Assembly: GCF_900090045.1 (NCBI RefSeq) | Contig: NW_021638305.1 | Span: forward strand, 1-20,830 | Direction: 5' to 3' | DNA from: Plasmodium malariae | Lineage: Eukaryota; Apicomplexa; Aconoidasida; Haemosporida; Plasmodiidae | Length of the DNA: 20,830 nucleotides | In this document: positions 10,117 through 20,830 of the stretch, one piece after another | Layout of the letters: every line of letters begins with the position of its first letter | How positions within the stretch are numbered: the first letter of the stretch is position 1 | Translations under genes and position numbers: made by a program | Notes under the pieces: model-generated | The model's database searches: none | What the model saw: the letters and a program-made list of their open reading frames with translations, nothing else | What the model was told of the DNA's origin: nothing

Positions 10117-13100
10117 ATAAAACGTTATATATTTTAAAGGTAAATAAATTATCACTCATTATTTTTATTTATAATTTTAATGTTTAAAATAATTCTACTT
10201 AATTTTCTCAATTTTGTTCTTATTTATATATAATTAAAAGAAATGATCTCATAATATAATAAAAAAAATAATAATAATAAAAAGTAGTTGTTCCTCTATC
10301 AAATATAATGTTATAAGATAATTTTGTTTTATAAATTCACACCTCTAAACTTTCAATAATTATGCATATTCATATTATTTGTTACTATTAATTTATTATA
10401 ACATAGGTATTCAAGTAATTTTTATATAATGGAAATGAATAAAAAATTACATAATTCTAATAATAATATAATAAATATAACTATACTTTAATTTTATTGT
10501 AAATAGTTATAATACATAATTTTAACGATCTTAATCATACAATTCTTACATAAAACAATTTTCTACCAATGAAAATGAACCATTTTTCATGAATAAACTT
10601 AACCTGACACTCTAATATATAACGGCATTTCTCATTATTTATATTATGATAACTTAATTTTTATAGATATTGTACATTTCATTCAAACAAGTGTTAAGAG
10701 AAAAACACGGTTTTAAAGAATTAATAAGATAAATCACTAAATATAAAAACAAAATATGTTATAAATTACTAAAAATAGAGCAAATATTTTAAAAATGATA
10801 CTATAAATCTATGAAGTAACATGAACTTAGAAGAAAATAAAAAGTAAATATGCGCAAAAAGTAAAAAAAAAAATTCTTAAAACTATATGTTATTATGAAT
10901 AATTTGTTTTTATATATAATTATAACATTTACTAAATTTAATATAAGTTTTCATATAAATTTTTTCACATATGTTATTTTTCTTTTTATTTTTTTCTTAT
11001 ATATATTTCTATTACATTTTCTATATTCCTTCTTTTTACTCTACTTCCTCAAATAATATGTTATGCTTTGCGTCCATTTAGATTTATTCAATATTATAAT
11101 CTTTATGTACTATAAGTAGCATACAAAATTTATTTTTATTATTTTTTTTTATATACACATCTAATTACATAAAAATGTATTTTTGTAGAAAATCCAACAA
11201 TAAAACAAAAAAATATAAAAAACTATTAAATGTTACTTATTTATACAGTAATTACTATATTTGGATATAATCTTAATTTAAATGGGATAATTTAGATAGA
11301 ACATTTTTTTTTTGTACATTTAATTAAAAGAAGAAAAAAGAAAATTTTAAATATTATAATACTTAAGTATAATAACATGAGGAAAATAAATATATGTACT
11401 GTAATCCTTTTAACTTTTTTTTATAATTATAACTTTTATTTATATATATATTTCACCATATATCTTATAATTATTTTTCGTCATATAATACATATTGTTA
11501 CAGTAATCTAAGAAAAAAACTTTTACTTTATATACTTAAATATTTATAAGTATAATTCATATTCTCAAAAACATCTGATGAGATTTTATACAGAAGGGCA
11601 CTTGATATAAAATATTAAATCACGAATAACATTATGTAAAAGATGATAATATCTAGTAGAATTATTGTATTCCTTTGTTTCTATTGTCAATAGTGCAAAC
11701 AGATATATTTCTTTTAATACTTTTTCATTACATATTCAAAAATAAAAATATTTTATTTTATTTTTATACAATCACTAGAATTAATATAATTAGGTATGTA
11801 CCAAAAGAGTAAAATAAATGTTACATAAAACCTGTATTATAATATAAATTAAAGAATTTTTAATATGAATATAATTTTTTTTAACTAAATTTAAAATTAT
11901 AAGGTATACCTTAAATTTTTGAATTCCAAATTTAAAGAAAAATAGATGTAGAACTTTCTACTTTGTAGATAACATATTAAAATGTATGCTTAATAAAATA
12001 TCATAAAAACATTCTGTATTATGTTATCAAATATACTCTTAATATTCCCCAAAGGATGTAAAATATATTTGTACTTTGTACCACTATACTTTGATGAAGA
12101 AACTGAACGAAAATAATAGAACTTTTGCATAAAAATGTAAACTGATGAAAAATTCAGAATAAATGAAACAAAAATATGTAAAATGTAGAGTTCATATATT
12201 TAAATGGAAATAAATAAAATTATTAATAAAATAAAAATAATTAATAAAATAAGAAGCAACAACTATTCTAGTATATAGGGTACAAAAACAATTGTATTGT
12301 CCTATTCAAAGAGTATCACCACTCACATTAAACACACGGAAAAATGAATTAATATATAATTAAAAAAAAAAATAATTTAATTTATAAAAAGTTTTAAAAT
12401 ATGAAATTTATATTGCATTAGAAAAATTCTTAATGTTCTTGAATAATAGAAAAGGAATATATTGTAGTTATAAAATTACTAAATCATGGTATTCGAAGAA
12501 GAGACATGTTTAATACAAATTTTTTCGTTACAAATAAAAACTTGTTCATTTATTAAAACATTTTAATAGCATAAATTTTTTTATTGTAAATATAATAAAA
12601 TAATTCCTATAAATTTATTTTGAAAAATATTAATAACAATCAACAATATTTTAAAATTTGTACCAATTACAAAAATAGAGCGAATTTAAATTACAACAGA
12701 TAAATAAATAACATTTAGAAAAAAAAAAAAACAATTAAACTTAATAACTTATTTATGCTATATTTAACTTTATTAGTTATTTTTATCCTATGATGATTTT
12801 AGAGAACAAATAAAATAGATAGCTTATTTACATAAAAAAGTCCTCTATAATATATTTTTAAGTAATTTTTACAAAACTTAACTAATTATATTACAAAGAA
12901 TAATGATAAAACAATAAACGTTTTTAACGATCATTATATTTTAAAAATATATAATTTTCAAGTTATCACTTATAAATAATTCATAATTAAATACGTATGT
13001 CATTTTATTATATATAATAAAATTCAAATTTATGCCAGTCCAAAAAAAATAAAATTTGAAAAAATGATATTTACATTAAATTTGTTTTTTAAGACACTTA

Positions 13101-13150
13101 TCATAAAATTTAATTAATATATCTGTATTAAATCTTAATTTTAGTAAAAT

Positions 13151-13184
13151 ACATACATATATACATATATATATATATGTATGT
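13151..13184. repeat. Near-palindromic AT/AC microsatellite
   Basis: The stretch starts ACATACATATAT and ends ATATATGTATGT with an alternating AT core. The outer 12 bases of each side are reverse complements. It lies about 520 bp downstream of the fam-m pseudogene stop. It is probably a length-variable microsatellite. Confidence 0.8.
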
Positions 13185-13706
13185 AAATTTACAAAATTAC
13201 ATTCAATTCTTTTCATAGAATACAAAAAAAGACATTTATTTATAACATTAAATCAAAAATATATTTTCCTGAGAACATCTTCATATAATAATTTTAAATC
13301 AGAACAATATGAAAAATAAAAAGCAAAATACATTGATATAAATATATATTATCAGCGTTCAATAAAATTATATGTATACTGTTATAATATATTAATTTTA
13401 ATGACTAAATATATATTCATAGAAATATATTTTAATACACAAATGTATATATTATACCATAACATTTAATTAAAAAACAATAATTTAAAATACAAATTAT
13501 AATGGAATAAAAAAATTTGAATTTACAAAAAAAAGAAGGATATATAATTTTATTAATGTGTATAAAAGAGGCCGCATATACACTTGCATTTATATCATTT
13601 TAGAAATTAAATGCATACTTTTTATGTATATCGCTGAAAACATTACAGTTATCACTTCTTATTTGAGTGTTCCTTACAGAAAGATATATATTCCTTATTA
13701 CTCATT

Positions 13707-14592
13707 TTAGTCAGTCATTAACATATTTCTTTTATATTTTTCAATATTTTATAAAATCATACAAATAGCTACTATATGTATAACTGATAATATAACCATA
13801 ATTATGCTAAATAATATAGTATTTATATAGGGTTATATTACCTGTGAAAATGTGTTTGCTGAGACTTTTGCAAAATTCTTGTAAAACTCGTTTTTTTCAA
13901 TTTCAATTTAAGGAATATTCAATTGTTTTTATTCTTATAAAGACGATATTGCTATATCTAACAAGAACAAATTAAAAAATAGGAAAACTCCAAATGCGTA
14001 ACTTCTAAATTTAATTTATTTTAAAGATATATTACTAATTCTCCTGTTTTTTTCAGTAAAAATGATCATAGTCTTTTTTTTAGATTCAATTATTTTAAAA
14101 AGGAAATGTTTTCCGTTAAACATTCCATTATTATAATCTATAACTTCTGTAAAATATTTTGCCTTATTTAATAAAGTTTCATTTGATTATTTGTTTTCAC
14201 TTTTAGTTCCTTTTTCATTATTAGATATATATTCCCGTTTTTTGACTTCACTATTTGTAATCTTTTCTTTTAACCATACGTTGCTTCCATCCTTATCGTG
14301 TTCATATTTTGCTAATAATCTATATATATTTTATCTAATATTCTACAAGAGTTAAAGTTTCCATTTACATATTTGATAAATATGCACTAAAAACGCAAAT
14401 TATTTATTTTTAATATGAATAAACTAACGCTAAAATATATAATAATAAAAGTAAAATTTGAAAAATATATATAATAAAAAATATACGTATATGATATTAT
14501 TATCTTACATAACTATTAAAATTGTATGTCTATGTTAGAATGATATAAGAAGATGTTTTAATTAATATAGTTGTCTTAATTTTTTTATCTAT
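13707..14592 (-). pseudogene. fam-m exported-protein pseudogene, two exons, heavily degraded
   Basis: Pieced together from three frames on the minus strand. The relic of exon 1 (14509-14592) reads KKIKTTILIK-like signal sequence and ends at a GTAAG donor. The intron is 14387-14508 (122 bp) and the exon 2 relic is 13707-14386. Recognisable blocks in order are RLLAKYEHDKDGSNVWLKE, ISNNEKGTK, TEVIDYNNGMFNGKHF, EKNRR, ISNISLK, IKFRSYAFGV, a membrane stretch, and a second membrane stretch leading to NIEKYKRNMLMTD and a stop at 13707-13709. These match the fam-m pattern as I recall it. Lesions include ATA at the start position (14590-14592), TAG for the conserved Trp (14530-14532) and TAA at 14187-14189, 14016-14018 and 13749-13751. 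There are also frameshifts near 14315, near the 8-T run at 14074-14081, near 14050 and after 13950. This is an old, non-functional copy. Confidence 0.85.
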
Positions 14593-16060
14593 TATATAAA
14601 TATTTAATATTTTATCTTATTTAAAAAGAACATAATTTGCAATAATATAATATACTTATCTGAGTTAATACATTTTTTACCACTACAAGGTATTCTATAA
14701 AACAAAAAATGTAAAAATATTCCTAAGGAAATATTACTTTTTAATTATTTCACAATTTATAATTGTTAATATATTATATATTGTTTTTATATATATATGT
14801 ATTATAATCATTTTGCGTATTTACCAATTTTTAGAACAATGCTAATATATCTTATTTAAATATTTTTATAGATTCGTCCTGCAAACTATTCCCTATTTTA
14901 TAAGTATTACTTCTCTCACATGTATTATAAAAGTGAAAGATTTTGCCTAAAAAATGTAAATATTTCATATCAATGATAAAATGATAAGAAAAAAAACTAT
15001 CCACCATAGAATATAAATAAACGTAACTTTCATAATTATATGCATCTATAGTTCTTACAAATAAATTTTTGTTTTTAAGATATAAAATTACAACGTAATA
15101 GTAAAAATTAGAATAAATTTTATAGTAATTAAATAAAGAAATAAAATTTTTATTAATATTTTTTTTTTTCCAAGAACAATGAAATATAGAAATAATACAG
15201 TTTTTAGTTATTATTGTTCAAATTATAAATATAGAATTATTATCCTTGTTAATGAAACATCATTCCTTTATAAAATAAAATTTAAGCGAAACAATAAAAC
15301 TATATATGTTTTTATCTTTTCATTAAATCCTATGTGTTTAGAATACCCAATTTAGTACAATATTATAAATATTTCATATTTAAAAAGGTTATTATTCTTA
15401 TATATATTTACAACATTACATTTATTATAAAAAAAAAAGAAAACATATATAAGGAAATTTTTTTACAATAACTTTATTTTATAACATATTTTTCATAAAA
15501 CGCATAAAATGAATGTTAATTCTTTTTTAAGTATATATATATATATACATATGGATATAAAAAAAATACATTCCATATCTTTCATCATATTGTAAATAAT
15601 ACACATTCATTTTTAATATTAAACGAATAAGTTATTATTTTATTTTTACATAAAAAAATATATTATGCCTATATAAAAATATAAAAATAAAACAAATTGT
15701 TAAGGTAGCAAATACGATGTGGAACAGTATATAAATAATATCATATAAATTTCGTCTTTTTATACATTAATTTTAAGGTTCATATATATATTTTTCTAAA
15801 AAATTTTGATTAATATAGAAGTATATATATCAACCATAATATTGTTTTAACCTGATGAATTCTCTCAAACACGATGAGAAAAGAAATAAATCTTTTAAAT
15901 TGACCAATAAAAATAAAAGTGTACATTTATACTGTTGAGGATCAAATTTACAATACAAATTCATGTGGATTTGCCATATTTATGTAATTATATGTATGTT
16001 TGTTATTTGGCAATAATATTTAAAAATTTATTGAAACTTATTGTTATAAAAGACTACTAT
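14593..16060. other. AT-rich intergenic DNA, no supported gene
   Basis: This lies between the fam-m pseudogene and the 3' end of the next minus-strand gene. I see only AT-rich sequence with homopolymers and an 18-bp alternating palindrome at 15531-15548. I could not find a clear copy of the upstream blocks shared by the other two fam-type genes about 400 bp above the pseudogene start. Confidence 0.65.
15531..15548. repeat. 18-bp alternating TA palindrome
   Basis: A perfect palindrome of alternating purine and pyrimidine (GTATATATATATATATAC). It is a short microsatellite with no evident role. Confidence 0.85.
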
Positions 16061-16906
16061 TCAGTGAGAAGGATATGCCGTATTATGCAATTCACTCTTT
16101 ATATGTCTTATCTTGCCATATTTTAAAATTTGTCTATGGAGATAAATCATTATTAGAATATCTATAAACACGCATATACACGTTAATATACCTAATCCAA
16201 GACCCCAATTTAATGTAAATTTAAATTGTAAGTTTTTATATGTACACAGTAGTAAAGATCCTATTATTGAAACAAATAAATGGTTGATAGTTACAGCACA
16301 GATAAAAGATTTGTTTACTTTTATATCATTTTTTAAAAACAAAAAATCAGCATTTGTAAAATGCCTAACTTTATTTTTATAGTATATTTTATCTAACATC
16401 CTTTTTTCAAAATGTGAATTTCTTCTACTGTATACCGAAGATTTATTTATATTAGTATGGCCATGTTCTACTATATTATTTAATAAACATTGATTTGTTC
16501 TTTTATTTTTTCCTTTTTCTACTTTTCCATTGCTTGAAACACACATTTTTGAGTATTCATTGATAGTTGGTATATCTTTTTTCAACCGTGCAATAATTGG
16601 ACCCTTTTCATGCTTATATTTTGCTAGTAATCGATAAGTTATTGTATCTAATGTTTCATCAATATTTTTTCTCCCAGCCAAATATTTATTAAAGGTACTC
16701 TAAAAAACAAATATTTATTATTCAAAAGAATATCTAATTTTATGGTAACACAAGTATCAATAAAAATAAAACTAAAAAAATGTGAATAATAAAAATATCT
16801 CTAAATAAAATCATAATACCATATCATGATGAAAATGAGATATGCAACTCAATAGGATAAACAAACAAATCCTAATATAATATGGTAACTTAATCGTTTG
16901 TTCCAT
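16061..16906 (-). CDS. Divergent fam-l/fam-m-like Plasmodium exported protein, two exons, intact
   Basis: Exon 1 is complement(16820..16906), the intron is 16700..16819 (120 bp, GTATTA...TTTTTTAG, phase 0), and exon 2 is complement(16061..16699), giving 241 aa. Exon 1 starts MEQTIKL and ends HFHHDM, the 29-codon signal exon of the fam-l/fam-m type. Exon 2 opens STFNKYL, followed by RLLAKYK (about 52-58), a PEXEL-like motif without the usual acidic or Gln fifth residue. A basic variable region with FEKRMLDKIYYKNKVR (126-141) follows, then membrane segments near 160-183 and 196-216, and a tail with ILKYGKIRHIKSE. The middle matches neither the fam-l nor the fam-m signature, so it may be a third related family annotated only as an exported protein of unknown function. 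The likely site is the infected red cell or parasitophorous vacuole. There are no internal lesions. The exon 2 frame starts before the TTG at 16681, which is codon 36 and not the start. Confidence 0.85.
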
Positions 16907-19900
16907 TTTACAGATCTTTAAATTTTAAATATAATTAATACCTAAAAAATTAACAATCATATTATATGCTCCTAATGATTAAGGACTTTTTATTTATTTA
17001 TTATAATTTTTTATATTTTTATATGAACTTAATAAAATGAATATATTCATAATTTTTTTTATATCATTTACGCAGAGAAATTAGATTATATATGAATTAT
17101 GTTATTTATATTTAAAGAATATTTACAAAATAACTAACCTTAATAAAAATAATACAATTTTAATTTATTCATCAATATATAATTAAATATATTAGAGTAA
17201 TCAAATAATTTTATTTTTAAGCCATTTCAAAAAAAAAAAAAAATATATGATTTCTCAACATTTCTATATATAGTATTTATGGAGTATATAGAACATAGAT
17301 AATATAGATATTCTGTTGTACTTTATATTAAGAAAACTATAAATAATATTAACGATTATTTGTTATCAATAATTATTAAATTATTAACATTAAATTATGG
17401 GAAAAGTTCTTGTGATGATATAATATTATAACCACATAATAATATGAATAATCAAGAAAAAAATATAATTTCTAAAACTTTTTCTGTCATATGATTTATA
17501 GCATTGCATTAATTAAAAAATAATATTTGAACTGTTCCATAGCCTATATAATATTTAAAAAAATCAAATATATAGCACACTAACTTGTTTAAGAAAAAAT
17601 ATACATTTAAATTGTAAATTCATAAGGTACTTTTACTTTTGTAACACAACTGTTGCAAGTCATAATTTTTAATTATCTTTATTTATGCATTTATTACTAG
17701 ATAAATATTTTTGAACCCAATTTTTTTTTTTTTTTAAAGATATATATATATTGAAGCAATGTTAATATAATAAAAAAAAAAATTTGTGATATACCATTAA
17801 TATGCTGTTATAAACTTTAATTTTCCTATATAATAAAAATTATAATTGTATTTTTTTATGTATATAATGTAGTTTATATTTTTCTATATGATAGTAAATT
17901 GATATATATAAAATAAATTAACTAGTTTTTATTCTTATCTGTCTAATTAAACATTACTTTTAAATTCTTATAATTATTCGAAATTAAATAATTAAACAAA
18001 TAATTATTTTAATAACTGATAAATGCATATTTTATAAGAAAAAATATATTAAAATTCTTACAATTTAAATATAATTACTATGATGCTTATTATGGAATAA
18101 GTAAAATTAAGGAGTTATAGAGTTATTACAAATACTTCTGAAATAAATCAGTTATATACAATTATATGGAAATTATAAAATATCAATCCATAGATAACTT
18201 TTATAATTAACATTCACTATCTGATAAATAGATATAGTACTTTTGTGTTTTTTTCATATTTATATTAATATTTTGGTAAAATATTAAAAATATTAACTCT
18301 TATTTCTATATACAATATTGTAATACTAAATCATATTAGAAAGTTAGCTGTAATATTTTAGTAGTCTTATATGTACGAATTTTTACTTAAGCGCCAAAAT
18401 TAGAAACATACATTTTTTTATTAATTATAAAATTTGTAAACTATCTTCAATATAAAAGAAAAAAATACAAAAGAAAAATCCTGATGAATACTTGTAATAC
18501 TTTATATATATATTTTTTAAAAAAACAAATAATTCACTTATAACTGTCAATTGCAATAATGTATTGTTTTTTCTTTTTTTTCATAAATTCATTTTTCGTA
18601 CATTGAGAATTAGTTTTTAATTAGTATACAAAGTTTATTTAATGAATTAATAATAATATAACAAGTGAATTATTGCATAAAATAAATTATTAATATCTTT
18701 TTTTTTCATTATAACTAAATATTGTTTTCCATTTATAAGTTTATTACACATAATATTTATGCATCGTTTTGAAAACATAAAATATATTTTATATATTACA
18801 AAAATATAATCTGGTTAACAAAAATATTTACTAAGAAAATTATTATGAACTATAATAAAATAAATTAATATAAAATTATTAATAACTCCTATAATCTTGT
18901 AATGTAATTTTGAATAACTTAATAAACAAATTTTATAAAAAACATATTATATAAAATATATTAAATTATTAGATCAAAATTTACAAAAACCCAAAACAAA
19001 AATATATTAAAAAAGTATGTAATAAATCAAAGTAATGGTATTTAATAATTTCTTTTAAAACACTAAAAATTATATACGCAACATATATGTTAAATAAAAT
19101 TACATAATTTATTTAAGTTAAACAAAACTATTAAAATTTTTTATATATATCAATGACAAGTAAAATTTTATTTTTCTGCAGATTGACACTTAATTGACTG
19201 TTTATTATATTTTTTAAATTTTTTTATTAAATTTTTTTATAAGCGCTTTCTTTTTATTTTATAGATTATTTTTCTTTAATTATAAATTAAAAATTTTTAT
19301 TAATATTGGAAGATTTAATAATATATGTTTTTTCATATAATAATTTCTGATAGAACTTCATTTAAAAATATATCTATAATTATTTTACCGAACAACAGTA
19401 ATATATAATTTTTTAAGGACACTGTTTAATTTCTATATATAATTCTTACTTTATCCTTTTTCCTTTTTTTTTTTGATACCAATATTTGTAATAATATTTG
19501 TAATAATGTACTTATTTTAATTCATTTTGTCATGTATATTTATAATATATTTCCCTAATAAATAATATATATTAATGATAGCATAAATTAATATCTTTAG
19601 TATTCATCATTAATTAAGGATATATATAATAAAAATCTCATATGGTACAGAGTTCATATTATTCATTAACTTCATCTATTTATATATATAAAAGCAGTGT
19701 TCTTCAGGTGAAATATTATTTTACCAGAAAATTAAGATAAAATAAGAAAATATAATTCTTATTAAAAATACAAAACATTTGCACATATATGATAACATAG
19801 TCTTGAAACTTAATTTTCTATTTATCTTTTCATATAAAAATGAATTTACATAAGAATTATTATTTGATGCTTTACATGAATATTACATTTAGAGAAGTTC

Positions 19901-20473
19901 ATAAAGCTCCTATTTTATTTGTTAATTTACTTGTTCTGAACTTATTCATTATATATATGAATTCAAATTTATTTTTATATCAAATATAACTATAACATAT
20001 TTCTTATATTCAACTCTTTAACCAAGTATAAAATGAATTTAATAAACTATTTTTGAGTATAATTAAAACAAACAAAAATATTTTACCAATAGGCATTTGC
20101 AACTTGTACATTAATGGAGACATAAATTAGTAAAAAAAATCAAAATTAAATATATTTTTTAAATTTAAGAGATGATATTAGAATTTGCTAAAATTATAGT
20201 TATTCAATAAAAAAAAATTTAATAAAAAAAAAGGTATCATAAAAAATTTCTAATAATAATATTATTAAAGTGTATATAACAAAATACATACAAATACATA
20301 TAAAACGTTAAAAACTAAATGTAATATATTTTAACTATAGTTCTTTCTTTCTTGCCTTTTTATAAATATGTCTATTTAATAGAAATGTATATTTAACTCA
20401 ATTTTGTTCTCGTTATAATATATTTAAACTAAATTATTTGATATTCTCTATAACATTAATGAAATGAAGTTCA
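16907..20473. other. AT-rich intergenic DNA, no supported gene
   Basis: The first about 700 bases contain the 5' flank of the exported-protein gene, including the blocks shared with the fam-l 5' flank. The right end should be the 3' UTR of the PIR gene. Between them are homopolymers (runs at about 17230-17243 and 17719-17736) and a tandem AATATTTGTAAT duplication near 19483-19508. A 49-codon frame at 19840-19989 has a good AAAAATG context but is too short and unlike anything I know. Confidence 0.65.
17283..17580 (-). promoter_or_regulatory. Upstream blocks shared with the fam-l gene (16.9-kb copy)
   Basis: Around 17283-17330 the sequence (core ACATAGATAATATAGATATT, then TTGTACTTTATAT) corresponds to 9838-9885 upstream of fam-l. 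The block at 17541-17580 (CCTATATAATATTTAAAAAA) corresponds to 10079-10116. They lie about 380 and 635 bases above the start codon. Homology of the flanks is well suggested; a regulatory role is inference. Confidence 0.5.
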
Positions 20474-20830
20474 TTATTCTATATTTACTACACTAAATCT
20501 CCTTCTTTCAGAATTCCTATACGTACGTTTTATAAATCTCCTTGGTATTCTTTCCGTATTTAATTCAGCGAAATTAGTCCTATATCTTTTTTTCCTTTTT
20601 TTAATTTTACCTATATGTGATCCAAAGGGAGTAAACTAATAAACATATCATATACGTATAACACATAAAATATGATTATATTAAAATTAAAATATTTTAA
20701 AATGAATTTACTATTATTGAAAATTTATAGTGTATTTTTAAAATAAAATGAAACATTTTATTTACTTTAAAATAAAGGTAAAAAGACAAAAATTATTCCC
20801 ATTACCGCAGCAACAACAATCGAAATACGG
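20474..20830 (-). CDS. PIR protein, 3' end only, with apparent frameshift in the membrane segment
   Basis: The last exon is complement(20474..20635), 53 codons plus TAA. It begins FTPFGSHIGKIKKRKKRY and ends FSVVNIE, the cytoplasmic tail typical of PIR (vir/pir superfamily) proteins, where a Phe-Thr-Pro-(Leu/Phe)-Gly-Ser motif follows the membrane segment. The intron is 20636..20765 (130 bp, AAA|GTAAAT...TATTAG). Bases 20766-20830 hold the preceding exon's end, reading ISIVVAAVMGIIFVFLP, a normal PIR membrane helix. In that frame a TAA appears just before the donor, and the expected ending is one base out of register. This is either a one-base insertion near 20769-20785 or a sequence error. 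PIR proteins are variant antigens on or in the infected red cell. The ectodomain and start lie beyond the right edge. Confidence 0.85.

Larger units (their letters stand above)
9430..13706. other. AT-rich intergenic DNA upstream of the fam-l gene, no supported intact gene
   Basis: The part up to about 10140 should hold the fam-l 5' UTR and promoter and shares blocks with the upstream region of the gene at 16061-16906. A slightly less AT-rich patch at about 12050-12360 has interrupted coding-like stretches I cannot assign. Microsatellite and imperfect palindrome sequence lies at 13151-13184. The rest is simple AT-rich DNA. Confidence 0.65.

Noticed and set aside
15935..16126. 63-codon plus-strand ORF
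   Set aside because: It overlaps the 3' end of the intact minus-strand exported-protein gene and has no family similarity I can see.
19840..19989. 49-codon plus-strand ORF with AAAAATG context
   Set aside because: It is short, unrecognised, and without splice signals or neighbours that would support it.
1..20830. Telomere repeats, tRNA/rRNA genes, CRISPR-like arrays, transposons
   Set aside because: I saw no GGGTTYA-type repeats, no RNA gene signature, no regularly spaced repeats and no transposase or reverse transcriptase motifs on either strand.

Overview
The window looks like subtelomeric DNA of a malaria parasite, most likely Plasmodium malariae. It is extremely AT-rich (long A and T tracts, AT microsatellites) and gene-poor. 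All recognisable genes belong to multigene families found at Plasmodium chromosome ends: one STP1 (SURFIN-related) gene, three members of the two-exon exported families in which P. malariae is rich (fam-l, fam-m and a divergent relative), and the end of a PIR gene. The species call rests on the fam-l/fam-m combination and is recalled family knowledge, not a database search. Family names are likewise recognised from memory of conserved motifs.

Layout. Positions 1-1939 are non-coding AT-rich DNA with a perfect 28-bp palindrome at 1011-1038. A four-exon STP1 gene lies on the + strand at 1940-4574: a 7-codon first exon, an ectodomain exon, a transmembrane exon and a cytoplasmic exon. The proposed exons join in frame to 776 aa. 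Positions 4575-8461 hold no gene I can support. A two-exon fam-l gene lies on the - strand at 8462-9429; its second exon is intact but its signal exon appears one T short in a homopolymer. After another empty stretch, a decayed fam-m pseudogene lies on the - strand at 13707-14592. It carries a lost start codon, several stops and several frameshifts, so it leaves no long ORF. An apparently intact, divergent fam-l/fam-m-like gene of 241 aa follows on the - strand at 16061-16906. After about 3.5 kb without a supported gene, the last 357 bases hold the final exon, last intron and part of the membrane segment of a PIR gene on the - strand that runs off the right edge. This copy also shows an apparent one-base frameshift.

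The three fam-type loci share one architecture: a signal exon of about 29 codons, a phase-0 intron of 120-126 bp, and a second exon starting just upstream of an RxL-type export motif and ending with two membrane segments and a basic tail. The two better-preserved copies also share short blocks of upstream DNA, as expected of tandem or ectopic duplication. The genes probably do not form a pathway. They are variable surface or exported proteins of the infected red cell, grouped by subtelomeric location. I found no tRNA, rRNA, CRISPR array, transposon, telomere repeat or novel defence-type system. The most useful observations are the unflagged pseudogene and PIR fragment, the split transmembrane region of STP1, and two single-base lesions that could be real decay or assembly errors.
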